A stretch of DNA of 64,000 bases from JBFMGD01 sp040751775 (GCA_040751775.1 JBFMGD010000001.1:124001-188000); one strand, 5' to 3'. Positions 1-8,812 are shown, counted from the stretch's first letter. The notes: generated from the letters alone by a model not told the origin. Translations and numbers: made by a program.

Positions 1-212
1 TCCCCCCGGCAGCGCCGCCTGACTGCATCGCGATAAAGGGCGGCCGTCTCCGCGGGCAGGTTACAACCTCTTTCCAGAAAAAGTGTCAACCGCGGCAATC
101 CGCTGATACTGGCCAGCATAAACTCCGCTTCATCCCTGGGATGATCAACACCTGCTTCTCTTAAAGAAAAAGAAGCCCCGCGCAGAGCTTCCTCGATCGT
201 TTTTCCAGACAT
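1..212 (-). CDS. prmC: Release factor glutamine methyltransferase PrmC, N-terminal part (runs off the window)
   Basis: The first 70 residues start at the ATG at 212 (MSGKTIEEAL...) and the frame stays open to the window edge. Helical N-terminal PrmC features are visible: a DEAEFMLA segment followed by LPRLTLFLERG, which resembles the substrate-recognition domain of PrmC/HemK. The methyltransferase domain with the NPPY motif would lie outside the window. In this family the enzyme methylates the glutamine of the GGQ motif in release factors. It follows prfA by 6 bases on the same strand, the usual prfA-prmC pairing, and this context carries much of the call. Probably co-transcribed with prfA. 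Confidence 0.8.
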   Translation of the reverse strand, partial: MSGKTIEEALRGASFSLREAGVDHPRDEAEFMLASISGLPRLTLFLERGCNLPAETAALYRDAVRRRCRG

Positions 213-218
213 CTAGCT

Positions 219-1289
219 TCAATTCCCCGTTTCACGAAGCTGTTCAGCCCGATCCGAGGCGATCAGCTGGTCAATTATTTCATCCAGATCACCGGTCAAA
301 ACCAGCTCCAGTTTATGCAACGTCATCCCAATCCGGTGATCGGTAACCCGGTTTTGGGGGAAATTATAGGTACGGATTCGTTCGCTGCGGTCACCGCTGC
401 CCACTAAAGATTTTCTGGTCTGGGCTAGTTGAGCTTCCTGTTCCGCAATATATTTATCCATTAATCGGCTGCGCAGCACGCGCATCGCTTTATCCTTGTT
501 TTTTAGTTGCGACTTCTCATCCTGGCAGCTGACCACCAGGCCGGACGGCAGGTGGGTAATGCGAACCGCCGACTGGGTGGTATTGACACTCTGCCCGCCC
601 GGCCCTGTGGAGCAGAACGTATCAATACGCAGATCCTGCTGGTTTATTTCAACCTCAACTTCTTCAGCTTCCGGAAGCACGGCCACAGTAGCGGCGGAAG
701 TGTGTATCCTGCCCCCGGATTCTGTTGTCGGAATACGCTGCACCCGGTGGGCTCCACTTTCATATTTCAGGCGGCTGTATGCCCCTTTTCCTTCCACTCC
801 CATGATCACTTCTTTAAAGCCGCCGATATCGGTCGGATGGGCATCCATTACTTCCACCTTCCAGCCTTGCCGCTCGGCGTAGCGAGTGTACATTTTCAGC
901 AGATCCGCGGCAAACAGGGCCGCTTCTTCACCACCCGTCCCGGCCCTGATTTCAATAAAAACACTCTTTTGGTCAAGCGGATCCTGCGGAATCAATAGCT
1001 CCTTTAACTGGTTTTCCACAGTTTCCTTTTCGCTGCTCAGGGTGCGCAACTCCTCTTTAAGAAACACGGCCATATCATCTTCACTGCTGTCTTTTAATAG
1101 TTCCCTGGCGTCATCAAAATCACGCAGGATCGCCTTATAACGGCGGAAAAGTTCCACACCGGCAGTTAATCCGGCCAGTTCGCGGGAGTATTCCTGCCAG
1201 GCAGATCTTTGCTCCAGGACTGCCGGGTCACTCAATAACAGTTCCAACTCCCGGTAACGTTTCTCCAAGGCTTCCAGTCTTTCAAGCAT
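219..1289 (-). CDS. prfA: Peptide chain release factor 1
   Basis: Class I release factor that recognises UAA/UAG and triggers hydrolysis of peptidyl-tRNA on the ribosome. About 356 residues, the normal RF1 length. The GGQ catalytic loop is present (TGPGGQSVNTT), and the codon-recognition domain precedes it. I prefer the ATG at 1289 over the TTG two codons upstream, because an AGGAGG lies 6 bases before the ATG. The start overlaps the 3' end of the DUF1385 gene by 8 bases, so the two are translationally linked, and prmC follows directly. A DUF1385-prfA-prmC order next to rpmE and rho is common in Firmicutes. Confidence 0.96.
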   Translation of the reverse strand: MLERLEALEKRYRELELLLSDPAVLEQRSAWQEYSRELAGLTAGVELFRRYKAILRDFDDARELLKDSSEDDMAVFLKEELRTLSSEKETVENQLKELLIPQDPLDQKSVFIEIRAGTGGEEAALFAADLLKMYTRYAERQGWKVEVMDAHPTDIGGFKEVIMGVEGKGAYSRLKYESGAHRVQRIPTTESGGRIHTSAATVAVLPEAEEVEVEINQQDLRIDTFCSTGPGGQSVNTTQSAVRITHLPSGLVVSCQDEKSQLKNKDKAMRVLRSRLMDKYIAEQEAQLAQTRKSLVGSGDRSERIRTYNFPQNRVTDHRIGMTLHKLELVLTGDLDEIIDQLIASDRAEQLRETGN

Positions 1290-2193
1290 CCGCAACCTCC
1301 TCTCCGCTCACCGTCTGTCCGGCAGTGGTAAAATCCGCAGGGGCGTCTAATACTGCCTTAAGGGCGGATATTGCTACCTCAATCTGCCCTTTATCGGGTT
1401 CCCGGGTGGTCATACGCTGCAGCCACAGGCCGGGTAAGGCGATCAGGCCGACGAGGGGAGAACGGCTTCCAGCGGTCAGGCGAATCGCTTCGTATGATAA
1501 CCCGGCTACCAGGGGAAGCAGCGCTAGGCGGATAACAATGCGCTGCCACAACAAAGGCCAGCCGAACAGGGAGAAAAGCAGAATACTGATAATCATCACG
1601 GTCAGTATAAAACTGGTTCCGCAACGGGGATGCTTCGTCGAATAAGGTTTTACGTGATCCGGATCAAGCGCGGCTGCATCCTCATAGCAGTAAATCACCT
1701 TGTGTTCAGCCCCGTGGTACTGGAAAAACCGCTGGACATCACCCCAGCGTGTAATTAGAAAAAGATAGCTGAAGAATATAAACAGACGGATAAAACCCTC
1801 CATCAGGTTTAAAAGAATGGGCGGCGCCGGCGGCAAAAACCGGGCCAGGTAGGTGGGGAGCACAAAAAAAAGTCCGATTCCGAGTCCCAGGCCCAGAAAG
1901 ACAATCACAAACGAATGCCAGCCTTTTAGCTCTTCTCCCTCTTCAGCCAACGCCTGGGCGGCTGAGATATTCAGCGCCCGAACCCCAAGAATCAGAGATT
2001 CAAAAAAAGAGACCGCGCCTCTGAGCAAAGGCCAACCCAGTGGTGGAAAACGACCGGCCAGCGGGTTTAGCTGCTCCCGGTGTAAGCCGATACTGTTGTC
2101 ACCGCGCCGGCAGGCGATGGCCATCCAGTTTCGATGACGCATCATCACCCCTTCCAGGACGGCTTGACCGCCGATCCATTGAACTCTGGACAT
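1282..2193 (-). CDS. DUF1385 (YqhQ-like) integral membrane protein
   Basis: Starts with the signature MSRVQWIGGQAVLEGVMMR, which is diagnostic of the DUF1385 family. Several hydrophobic segments follow (around residues 95-115, 130-150, 195-215 and 220-235), and a conserved YHGAEHK motif sits in the middle (about residue 160). The family is a membrane protein of unknown biochemical function; its histidine/glutamate-rich loop suggests metal or catalytic chemistry, but this is only inference. AGGAGG precedes the ATG at 2193. It is head of a unit with prfA and prmC, sharing 8 bases with prfA. Confidence 0.88.
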   Translation of the reverse strand: MSRVQWIGGQAVLEGVMMRHRNWMAIACRRGDNSIGLHREQLNPLAGRFPPLGWPLLRGAVSFFESLILGVRALNISAAQALAEEGEELKGWHSFVIVFLGLGLGIGLFFVLPTYLARFLPPAPPILLNLMEGFIRLFIFFSYLFLITRWGDVQRFFQYHGAEHKVIYCYEDAAALDPDHVKPYSTKHPRCGTSFILTVMIISILLFSLFGWPLLWQRIVIRLALLPLVAGLSYEAIRLTAGSRSPLVGLIALPGLWLQRMTTREPDKGQIEVAISALKAVLDAPADFTTAGQTVSGEEVADA

Positions 2194-2214
2194 TTGGCGT
2201 TTCCTCCTAAAATC

Positions 2215-2246
2215 AAAAAAGAGCAGAGCGAGCGGCTCTGCTCTTT
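2215..2246 (-). terminator. Intrinsic terminator after rpmE
   Basis: A perfect 12-bp stem (2218-2229 with 2235-2246) with a 5-base loop is followed, on the minus strand, by a run of T's (A's at 2215-2220 on the plus strand). It lies between the rpmE stop and the DUF1385 start, so rpmE appears monocistronic. Confidence 0.85.
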
Positions 2247-2249
2247 AGA

Positions 2250-2450
2250 TTATTCCATACCGTATTTTTTCTTAAACCGCTCAACCCGACCGCCTGTGTC
2301 CACAAATTTTTGTTTCCCGGTAAAGAAAGGGTGACACTTTGAGCAAATTTCAACCCGCACATTTTCCTGGGTGGAACCCGTTTCAAAAGACTCGCCGCAG
2401 GCGCAGGTTACTTTGGTCCGGTAATACTGGGGATGTATCTTCTCTTTCAT
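2250..2450 (-). CDS. rpmE: 50S ribosomal protein L31 (zinc-binding form)
   Basis: A 66-residue L31. It carries the CxC pair at residues 16/18 and the CxxC pair at 36/39 that bind zinc in the C+ form of L31, followed by the conserved HPFFTG and the GGRVERFKKKYG tail. In Bacillus the zinc form is replaced by a zinc-free paralogue (YtiA) under zinc starvation; no such paralogue is seen here. It has its own promoter upstream and a terminator downstream, and lies near rho as in many Firmicutes. Confidence 0.96.
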   Translation of the reverse strand: MKEKIHPQYYRTKVTCACGESFETGSTQENVRVEICSKCHPFFTGKQKFVDTGGRVERFKKKYGME

Positions 2451-2487
2451 TGTAAGAAGCCCTCCTTAACTCAGTTTCCAAGATAAG

Positions 2488-2516
2488 ATAATAACACATT
2501 CACTCGCTTTCTGCAA
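2488..2516 (-). promoter_or_regulatory. Sigma-A-type promoter of rpmE
   Basis: On the minus strand TTGCAG (2511-2516) and TATTAT (2488-2493) are separated by 17 bases, upstream of an AAGGAGGG ribosome-binding site and the rpmE ATG. Good match to the vegetative consensus; not experimentally defined. Confidence 0.65.
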
Positions 2517-2581
2517 GATAACCCGCAACAGAGATCGGACCATAATCCATAACCTTAAGAGTAAAATTCTCTTGAATTATT

Positions 2582-2892
2582 TTAGTGGGTCTGCCGCAGG
2601 TATTCTTCAACTACTTGCCGGTCACTGTACGGAACAGCATCGCCGTTAATCAATTGGTACTTTTCACTCCTTTACCGGCCAGCAGAATCAGGTCTCCCTG
2701 CCCGGCCCGGGAAGCATGATAGTTACTATGCAGGTAATAAGTGGTGGTGGTTTTTCCGTTGGTCCCGGTAACTCCGATCAGGTTTAGCTTTTCATCAAGG
2801 AAGCCGTAATAACATGCCGCAGCTAAAGAGAGAGCTTCCCGGGTACCAGGCGTCGCATAGAGCACGCGACCCGTTACCGCCGCTTGCGTTGT
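2582..2892 (-). pseudogene. murE: murE relic (UDP-MurNAc-tripeptide synthetase) with internal deletion and frameshift
   Basis: The minus strand encodes TREALSLAAACYYG, then LIGVTGTNGKTTTTYYL, the Mur-ligase P-loop as found in MurE. This is fused almost directly to RAGQGDLILLAGKG, which in MurE lies near the C-terminus, so most of the central and C-terminal ligase domains are missing. One base appears lost straight after GKG; the normal tail (KYQLINGDAVPYSD, then RQVVEEYLRQ and stop at 2582) continues in another frame. The N-terminal UDP-sugar-binding domain is gone too: the reading frame is closed by a stop at 2893-2895. A functional murE must exist elsewhere. The relic lies downstream of the LysM/M23 gene. 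Confidence 0.82.
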
Positions 2893-2948
2893 TTAATTCA
2901 CTGCCGGAAACTGATTGCATGGCAACTTGCCACTCGCCTGGCCAATGG

Positions 2949-3827
2949 TTAATACAGAAACTGCATCGGGTTGAGCCTTTCCAAGCCGCGGTGCAGTTCA
3001 AAATGAAGATGCGGGCCTGTAGTGTTGCCGGTAAGACCGACATAACCGAGGAGCTGTCCCCCGTTCACGTATTGTCCGGAGACCACCGCGACACTGTTGG
3101 CATGGGCATAACGGGTGCTGTAAGCGCTTCCGTGGTCTACCTCAACCATAATCCCGTATGCTCCCCGGTAACCGGCATAAGTAACTTGTCCGGCCGCTGC
3201 GGCGTAGAACGGAGTGCCGATCGGGGCACCGATATCAATTCCGTAATGAAATTCGTTGCCGCGCCAGCCGAATCCGGAGGTCAGTCCACCCTGCAGCGGC
3301 CATTCGAATGCGGGCAGCTGCGTGCTGCGCGAAGGCTTGCCGCCGGGTATGATCACACGCTCGCCCCGATCCAGAATAGTATCGCGAGCCAGGTTATTGG
3401 CTTCGATAATAATCTCTTCTTCTACGCCGTAAATCTGGGCGATCTGTTCTAGCGTCTCGCCCTCGGAAACGTCGTGGACAGAGCCGACAACCGTGATCAC
3501 TTCGAGCGTGTCTCCGGCGAGGATATGGTGCGGGTTAACAATATTGTTCAATCTAACCAGGGTTTCCACATCAGTACCGCATTGCGCCGCGATATCTGAA
3601 AGGTTGTCTCCCGGCTGAATACGATACTTTAACAGCAACGGTTTGTTAGCTTCCGCCTCGTTATGAACCGTTGCACTGTATTCCGTCAACTGCATGAAAT
3701 ATAAAGGAACGTCACCAGACGACTCCTCTTCTTCCGCCTCCTCCATAGCAGCAGCGCTGTCAAAGCCGCCAAAGCATACGATTCCGGTTATCAGCGCTAC
3801 GGCTACTGCTTTAACAATACCTGACAT
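2949..3827 (-). CDS. Secreted LysM-LysM-M23 metallopeptidase (peptidoglycan hydrolase)
   Basis: An N-terminal signal peptide (hydrophobic residues about 4-22, AAA before an acidic stretch) leads into two LysM wall-binding modules (roughly residues 68-112 and 116-161) and a C-terminal M23/LytM domain. The zinc ligands are intact: HYGIDIG (HxxxD) and GPHLHFEL (HxH). Such enzymes cut peptide cross-links in the cell wall outside the membrane. The start at 3827 has AAGGAG 9 bases upstream; the TTG three codons earlier abuts that site and is unlikely. It lies downstream of rho, with only the rho-end hairpin between. Confidence 0.93.
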   Translation of the reverse strand: MSGIVKAVAVALITGIVCFGGFDSAAAMEEAEEEESSGDVPLYFMQLTEYSATVHNEAEANKPLLLKYRIQPGDNLSDIAAQCGTDVETLVRLNNIVNPHHILAGDTLEVITVVGSVHDVSEGETLEQIAQIYGVEEEIIIEANNLARDTILDRGERVIIPGGKPSRSTQLPAFEWPLQGGLTSGFGWRGNEFHYGIDIGAPIGTPFYAAAAGQVTYAGYRGAYGIMVEVDHGSAYSTRYAHANSVAVVSGQYVNGGQLLGYVGLTGNTTGPHLHFELHRGLERLNPMQFLY

Positions 3828-3951
3828 AGCTGTCAACTCCTTTTTTAAGAAGGTTTCTCATATTCTGCAGTTTTGGAGGAGAAATTATACATTTTCCCGA
3901 AAAGCAGAGATGGAGGAAGACGTTGACAACCAGCCAAATTAAATAAATCCG

Positions 3952-3975
3952 AGCATAAGGCTGAACCTTTATGCT
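3952..3975 (-). terminator. Possible rho-gene terminator overlapping the stop codon
   Basis: A hairpin (AGCATAAAGG / CCTTATGCT with one bulge) begins within the rho stop codon on the minus strand and is followed by a weak T-rich stretch. The short T-tract makes termination efficiency doubtful. Confidence 0.4.
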
Positions 3976-5218
3976 AAAGGGTGTGCATGTTGCTTAAAAA
4001 TTCCTCATTGTTCTTGGTCATCTTTAATTTATCGAGCAGAACTTCAAGGAACTCCGCATTTGAGGTTGTCCCCATAGCCCGCCGCAGCGCCCACATTAAT
4101 TCGATTTTTCGCTCGTCCAGCAACAGTTCTTCGCGGCGAGTCCCGGAACGTGATATATCGATTGCGGGGAAAATGCGGCGCTCGGATACCTTTCTATCCA
4201 GATGAAGCTCCATATTTCCGGTACCCTTGAATTCCTCGTAGATTACGTCATCCATCCTACTGCCGGTATCCACTAAAGAAGTAGCGATAATCGTAAGGCT
4301 GCCGCCGCCGTCTATATTGCGGGCGGCACCGAAAAAGCGTTTCGGTTTGTAAAATGCGGCCGGGTCGATACCGCCTGATAAGGTTCTGCCACTGGGCGGG
4401 ATCACCAGGTTATATGCCCTGGCCAAGCGGGTAATGCTGTCCAGCAGAATGGCCACATCACGTCCCTGTTCTACCAGTCGATGAGCTCTTTCCAAAACCA
4501 GTTCGGATATACGGATATGGTTGTCCGGTTTTTGATCAAAGGTGGAACTGGCCACATCAGCGTTAACACTGCGTTCCATATCGGTAACTTCTTCCGGCCG
4601 CTCGTCGACCAACAAGATAATTAGCTCAATCTCCGGGTGGTTGGTGGAGATGCTGTTGGCAATCTGCTTGAGCAGCATGGTTTTACCGGCCTTAGGGGGA
4701 GAAACGATTAGACCCCGCTGCCCCTTACCGATCGGAATCAACAGGTCAATAATGCGAGTCGAAAGGATATGCGGCTCGGTTTCCATACGCAGCGCTTCCC
4801 GGGGATGGACCGGCACAAGGGAGGTAAAACTTAGCCTCCGGGCAAAGTTATCGGGGTTTTCACCATTAATAGCTTCAACTTGCAGCAGAGCGTAGTATCT
4901 CTCATTTTCCTTGGGAGGCCGTATCCGTCCCGACACCAGGTCACCGTTTCGCAGGTTAAAACGCCGGATCTGTGACGCGGAGATATAAATATCATCATCA
5001 GAGTAATAGTATTTTTGCCGGCGTAAAAATCCAAACCCGTCAGTCATGATCTCCAGTAGTCCGGAGGCGGTATGTTGCTCTTCTTCGCTGGTGAAAAGCT
5101 TGGTCAGTATTTCCAAAAGCTCCGGTTTGCGCATGGTCGAATGGCCCTTGATTTCATGCTCCTTAGCCAACCGGTGTAATTCACTTAAAGTCATCGTTTC
5201 TAATTTACCAACTTCCAT
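3974..5218 (-). CDS. rho: Transcription termination factor Rho
   Basis: Hexameric RNA helicase that terminates transcripts at unstructured C-rich sites. About 414 residues. A Rho N-terminal SAP-like segment (SELHRLAKEHEIKG) is followed by the cold-shock-like RNA-binding domain (about 50-120) and a RecA-type ATPase core with Walker A (PPKAGKTMLLK), Walker B (LIILLVDERPEEV) and the Q-loop/R-loop region (SGGIDPAAFYKPKRFFGAAR). I use the ATG at 5218 (AAGGTGG 11 bases upstream) rather than the GTG at 5233. It stands next to rpmE, which is usual in Firmicutes. Confidence 0.97.
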   Translation of the reverse strand: MEVGKLETMTLSELHRLAKEHEIKGHSTMRKPELLEILTKLFTSEEEQHTASGLLEIMTDGFGFLRRQKYYYSDDDIYISASQIRRFNLRNGDLVSGRIRPPKENERYYALLQVEAINGENPDNFARRLSFTSLVPVHPREALRMETEPHILSTRIIDLLIPIGKGQRGLIVSPPKAGKTMLLKQIANSISTNHPEIELIILLVDERPEEVTDMERSVNADVASSTFDQKPDNHIRISELVLERAHRLVEQGRDVAILLDSITRLARAYNLVIPPSGRTLSGGIDPAAFYKPKRFFGAARNIDGGGSLTIIATSLVDTGSRMDDVIYEEFKGTGNMELHLDRKVSERRIFPAIDISRSGTRREELLLDERKIELMWALRRAMGTTSNAEFLEVLLDKLKMTKNNEEFLSNMHTL

Positions 5219-5278
5219 TCTTGAAAGCACCACCTTTTATTAATTACCACTTGCCTCAAATAGTAATATTGCCGATGA

Positions 5279-5839
5279 TTACAATAAACGAATTATAACA
5301 ATCCGGATCAACTCCCTCTGAGATCTGTATACCAGTGCGCTAATGACAACCGTGGTAAGCAATATTACCATTAAAACTGCAACAAATGAGCCTGGGAAAC
5401 AACCGCCAGGATTGGTCCGGGCAGATAAAAAGATCAGCCCAAAAGGTGAATAAGTTCATACAATTGGCACCAAAAACATTGGATTGTTTTTCTTATCGTA
5501 TCTGTAAAGCAGGCGGCTGCCGAACAGGTAAATCGACGCTATAAGGAGCGTTTTGCTGCCAATCCAAGCCACCTGGAAGAAAATATTACTTAACATGGCC
5601 AGTGAAACCAGAGAGGCGGTAATGATACTAAGAGATGCGGTTAGGATATGGCCCTGATGGACACGGGTGGTTAAGGGGCCTCTACCATGTGCGAGGTCAA
5701 TCAGCGGCAACATTAACACACCAGCCCAGGCTACGCCTATGCCGGACTGAACGGCAATCATTTTTGTACAACGGGTCAATCTGTTTCCTGCCCAGACATT
5801 TACTGCGGCGCTTAATAGAAACTGGATCCATATTGCCAT
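5279..5839 (-). pseudogene. Relic of a sodium:calcium antiporter-like (CaCA) membrane protein
   Basis: The open part (5456-5839, 127 residues) begins IWIQFLLSAAVNVWAGNRLT and IGVAWAGVLML. This resembles the first helices of NCX/CaxA-type antiporters, but the following TSLPELVTG signature helix is absent. The frame jumps to RGPLTTRVHQGHIL, which normally comes after that repeat. After an in-frame TGA at 5456 the same frame continues to 5279 with another hydrophobic segment and LVYRSQRELIRI, as seen near the C-terminus of this family. So one gene seems to have lost at least two blocks and gained a stop. Family assignment rests on recognition, not alignment. No ribosome-binding site is obvious. 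Confidence 0.6.
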
Positions 5840-6144
5840 TTACGATACTGCTCCATGTTTGGCTTATCATGATTTGGGCTCTGCTTACAAGTGCAGGAGT
5901 GGAAGGCAGAACAATACGCCGATTCCGAGCCTATTCCGACGGGGTACAAATTACAACTATGGCCTTTTAAATTATGTTCTTAATCGTATCCTTTTATTCT
6001 TGTACAAACTGCCGGGACTAAGTAGTACTAGTTGAAATCCTATACACTATTTCTCGTAATTGCTCATTATTCCTGCCTTATACAGATTTATTTTATTAAA
6101 ATATGAAATCTGGTTATGATTACAGCCATTTTAATCCATAATAT

Positions 6145-8208
6145 ATGGATACTGGCATCATAGACTATTCAAGGGAGAAGAATAAAATCGTGACTATTTT
6201 CCGCTTTATTCTAATCATTTTGATTGCTTTTCTTTTAAGCCTTTCCGGCAGTTTCGGTTATTTGGTCTATACCCTGACCGAAATGGAAGAGCTGCAGCCG
6301 GCTCCGTTTTCACTGACCACCCGGATATATGACGAGAACGATAATCTAATCGCGATTCGTTATTTGGAAAATCGAATCGAGGTGCCGCTGGAGGAGATCT
6401 CTGAGCATGTGATCAAAGCTACTGTAGCGGTGGAGGACCACCGTTATTACCACCATACCGGGTTTGACCTGGCGGGATTTGGGAGAGCTTTAATCAATAA
6501 TATAAAAAACAGGCAGGTAGCCCAGGGAGGAAGCACTATTACTCAACAACTGGCTAAAAATCTTTTTCTCTCCCACGAAAGAACCATGGAACGTAAGATT
6601 AAGGAAGCAATCTATACCATTCATTTGGAAAGATGTTATTCAAAAAATGAAATCTTGGAAATGTATTTAAATACAATCTATTACGGACATTCTGCTTACG
6701 GTATTGAAGCGGCGGCCCAAACTTACTTTGGGAAAAGCGCAGCCTCGCTTACTCTGGCGGAAGCTGCGTTGTTGGCCGGCTTGCCTCGTGGACCCCAGTA
6801 TTATTCTCCCTTTATCAATCAGAGCGCTGCCGTCCAACGCCAGAAAACAGTGTTGAGCCAGATGGAAGCGGTAGGCGTGATCAGCACCGCCGAGAAAGAG
6901 GGAGCTCTGGCCGAACCGCTAATCTACCGGGAGCCCTTACAGGATGAAATGTCGGCTTATTTTATCGACTGCCTGGTCAATGTAGAACTGGCGCGCTGTT
7001 TTGACGGCGATTTATTGCCTGTCTACCAGGGCGGCTTGGAGATCTATACTACCTTGAATCCCTTGATGCAGCAGGCGGCGCAGGAAGTAATTGCCGGTAT
7101 TCCGCTTTTACGCATGGATGAAACAGGGAAAAGACAGCCTCAGGGGGCACTGATTGCTTTGGATCCGCAAACCGGCTACGTCAAAGCGCTGGTCGGGGGA
7201 AGGGACTTCAGTGAAACCAAGCTAAACCGGGTTTTTTCGCTGCGTTCACCCGGTTCATCGTTTAAACCATTTATCTATGCCGCCGCTCTCGAAAACGGCT
7301 ATACCGCCGCGGACCAAGTATTATGTGAACCAATATCCTTAACCGAGGCCGGTCTGGATAAGCCTTACGAGCCAACTGACTTCGGAGGAGATTTTCACCA
7401 CCGTGACCTGACCATTCGGGAGGCGCTGGTCTCTTCATGCAATATAGCGGCCATAAAGACCTATGTGGAGATCGGCCGGGAGAAAGCGGTTGAAATGGCG
7501 ATACGCCTGGGGATTGAAAGCCCGCTGGAAACCTATTTTTCATTACCGTTGGGTACGGTGGAGGTGTCGCTAGTTGAACTAACCACCGCATTTGCCCCGT
7601 TTGCCAATGGGGGCTATCGGGTAGAGCCGATCCTGATCCGTAAAGTAATTGATTCACACGGCCAGGTAATCATCGAAAACCACCCCTCCCGGGAACAGGT
7701 GCTGGATGAAAAAATTGCTTTTCTGATCATAGATATACTTACGGGAGTGGTGCGGGAAGGGGGTACTGCCAGCAGCGTCGCCTCTATTTTAAACAGAACC
7801 GCCGCCGGTAAGTCGGGTACTTCCCAGGATTATAAAAATACACACATGATCGGCTGTACGCCGGACCTGGTAGCCGGCTTATATATCGGGGACGACTACG
7901 AATATCCGCTGGGTGCCACCGGTGGACGCCTGGCGGCGCCGCTTTGGGCTGAATTCATGGAAAAAGCTTTGCAAAACACACCGCCGCGCGATTTTACTGT
8001 TCCGGAAGGGATCGTCAAGGTCGCCCTCTGTGCGGAGACCGGCCTGTTGCGCAGTCCATGGTGCAACGGACCGGAATGGGAAGAATATTTCATCCAGGGT
8101 ACCGAACCAGTTGAACAATGCGATCCAAGCAGCTGCAGCTACTGCAAGCCGGCAATGTGGTGGCCCTGGCTGCCGTGGAACGCTCCTGTGCCTGTCCCTA
8201 GCGATTGA
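6145..8208 (+). CDS. Class A penicillin-binding protein (PBP1A-type transglycosylase/transpeptidase)
   Basis: Membrane-anchored peptidoglycan synthase: one N-terminal transmembrane helix (about 18-42), then a GT51 glycosyltransferase domain with the EDHRYYHHTG and GGSTITQQLAKNLFL motifs, then a transpeptidase domain with SSFK (about residue 371), SCN and KSGTS (about 555) active-site motifs. The C-terminal tail has five clustered cysteines and ends in a Trp/Pro-rich stretch (MWWPWLPWNAPVPVP), which is unusual. The ATG at 6145 has no clear ribosome-binding site; a GTG at 6190 preceded by AAGGGAGAAG is an alternative start and would still keep the helix. It is transcribed against replication, and its 3' end overlaps the convergent hydrolase gene by 11 bases. 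Confidence 0.93.
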   Translation: MDTGIIDYSREKNKIVTIFRFILIILIAFLLSLSGSFGYLVYTLTEMEELQPAPFSLTTRIYDENDNLIAIRYLENRIEVPLEEISEHVIKATVAVEDHRYYHHTGFDLAGFGRALINNIKNRQVAQGGSTITQQLAKNLFLSHERTMERKIKEAIYTIHLERCYSKNEILEMYLNTIYYGHSAYGIEAAAQTYFGKSAASLTLAEAALLAGLPRGPQYYSPFINQSAAVQRQKTVLSQMEAVGVISTAEKEGALAEPLIYREPLQDEMSAYFIDCLVNVELARCFDGDLLPVYQGGLEIYTTLNPLMQQAAQEVIAGIPLLRMDETGKRQPQGALIALDPQTGYVKALVGGRDFSETKLNRVFSLRSPGSSFKPFIYAAALENGYTAADQVLCEPISLTEAGLDKPYEPTDFGGDFHHRDLTIREALVSSCNIAAIKTYVEIGREKAVEMAIRLGIESPLETYFSLPLGTVEVSLVELTTAFAPFANGGYRVEPILIRKVIDSHGQVIIENHPSREQVLDEKIAFLIIDILTGVVREGGTASSVASILNRTAAGKSGTSQDYKNTHMIGCTPDLVAGLYIGDDYEYPLGATGGRLAAPLWAEFMEKALQNTPPRDFTVPEGIVKVALCAETGLLRSPWCNGPEWEEYFIQGTEPVEQCDPSSCSYCKPAMWWPWLPWNAPVPVPSD

Positions 8209-8812
8209 TAAAAGGATTTGTACGCGCTTCTTCGCCGATGGTGGAAACCGGCCCATGACCGGGATATACGGCTGTCTGAGCTGGCAGGAGCATCAGCCGA
8301 CCCCTGATACTCCTCATGATCGTATTAAAAGATCCCTCCGCCAGGTCGGTGCGCCCGATCGAACCGGCAAATAGTGTATCCCCGGTAAAGACAGCCCCTT
8401 TCAGGTAAAGGCTTACGCTGCCGCCGGTATGCCCGGGTGTATCTAGAACCATTAACTTCAGGTTGCCGCAGTCAATCGTGTCTCCTTCTCGAATAAATCG
8501 GTCCGGCTTGGGTTGTTTACCGGTGACGGCGCCCAGACCGAAACCCGGTCGCTGATAGATATCGATATCATTCCTGTGCAATAAAATTGGCACTTGCAAC
8601 GCCTCTTTCAACTTTCCATTAGCCCCAACATGATCAACATGGCCGTGTGTGTTAATAATTGCTTTTATGCTTAAGCGAAGCTTCTTAATTTCCCCGAGGA
8701 TCCGCTTACCTTCCGCCCCGGGATCGATAATCACCCCTTCAAGAGTATCGGAACAACCGACCAGGTAGCAATTGGTGCTGAACATGCTCACTTGCAGAGT
8801 ATTAATAATCAT
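8198..8812 (-). CDS. MBL-fold hydrolase, glyoxalase II-like
   Basis: Small metallo-beta-lactamase-fold protein (about 204 residues) with the binuclear metal motif THGHVDH, a downstream DTPGHTGGS and FTGDTLFAGSIGRTD, and the final YPGHGP. This is the YcbL/GloB-II-like group, cytoplasmic thioesterase-type hydrolases whose substrate is often hydroxyacyl-glutathione or another thiol ester; the substrate here cannot be told. The start is taken at 8812, where CGGAGG lies 6 bases ahead of the ATG and the protein begins IINTLQVSMFSTNCYLV. The 3' end overlaps the PBP gene tail-to-tail. Confidence 0.88.
   Translation of the reverse strand: MIINTLQVSMFSTNCYLVGCSDTLEGVIIDPGAEGKRILGEIKKLRLSIKAIINTHGHVDHVGANGKLKEALQVPILLHRNDIDIYQRPGFGLGAVTGKQPKPDRFIREGDTIDCGNLKLMVLDTPGHTGGSVSLYLKGAVFTGDTLFAGSIGRTDLAEGSFNTIMRSIRGRLMLLPAQTAVYPGHGPVSTIGEEARTNPFINR

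Noticed and set aside
2814..3452. A 212-residue plus-strand frame over the LysM/M23 gene and murE relic
   Set aside because: It is antisense to a gene with intact motifs, has no recognisable domain and no ribosome-binding site.
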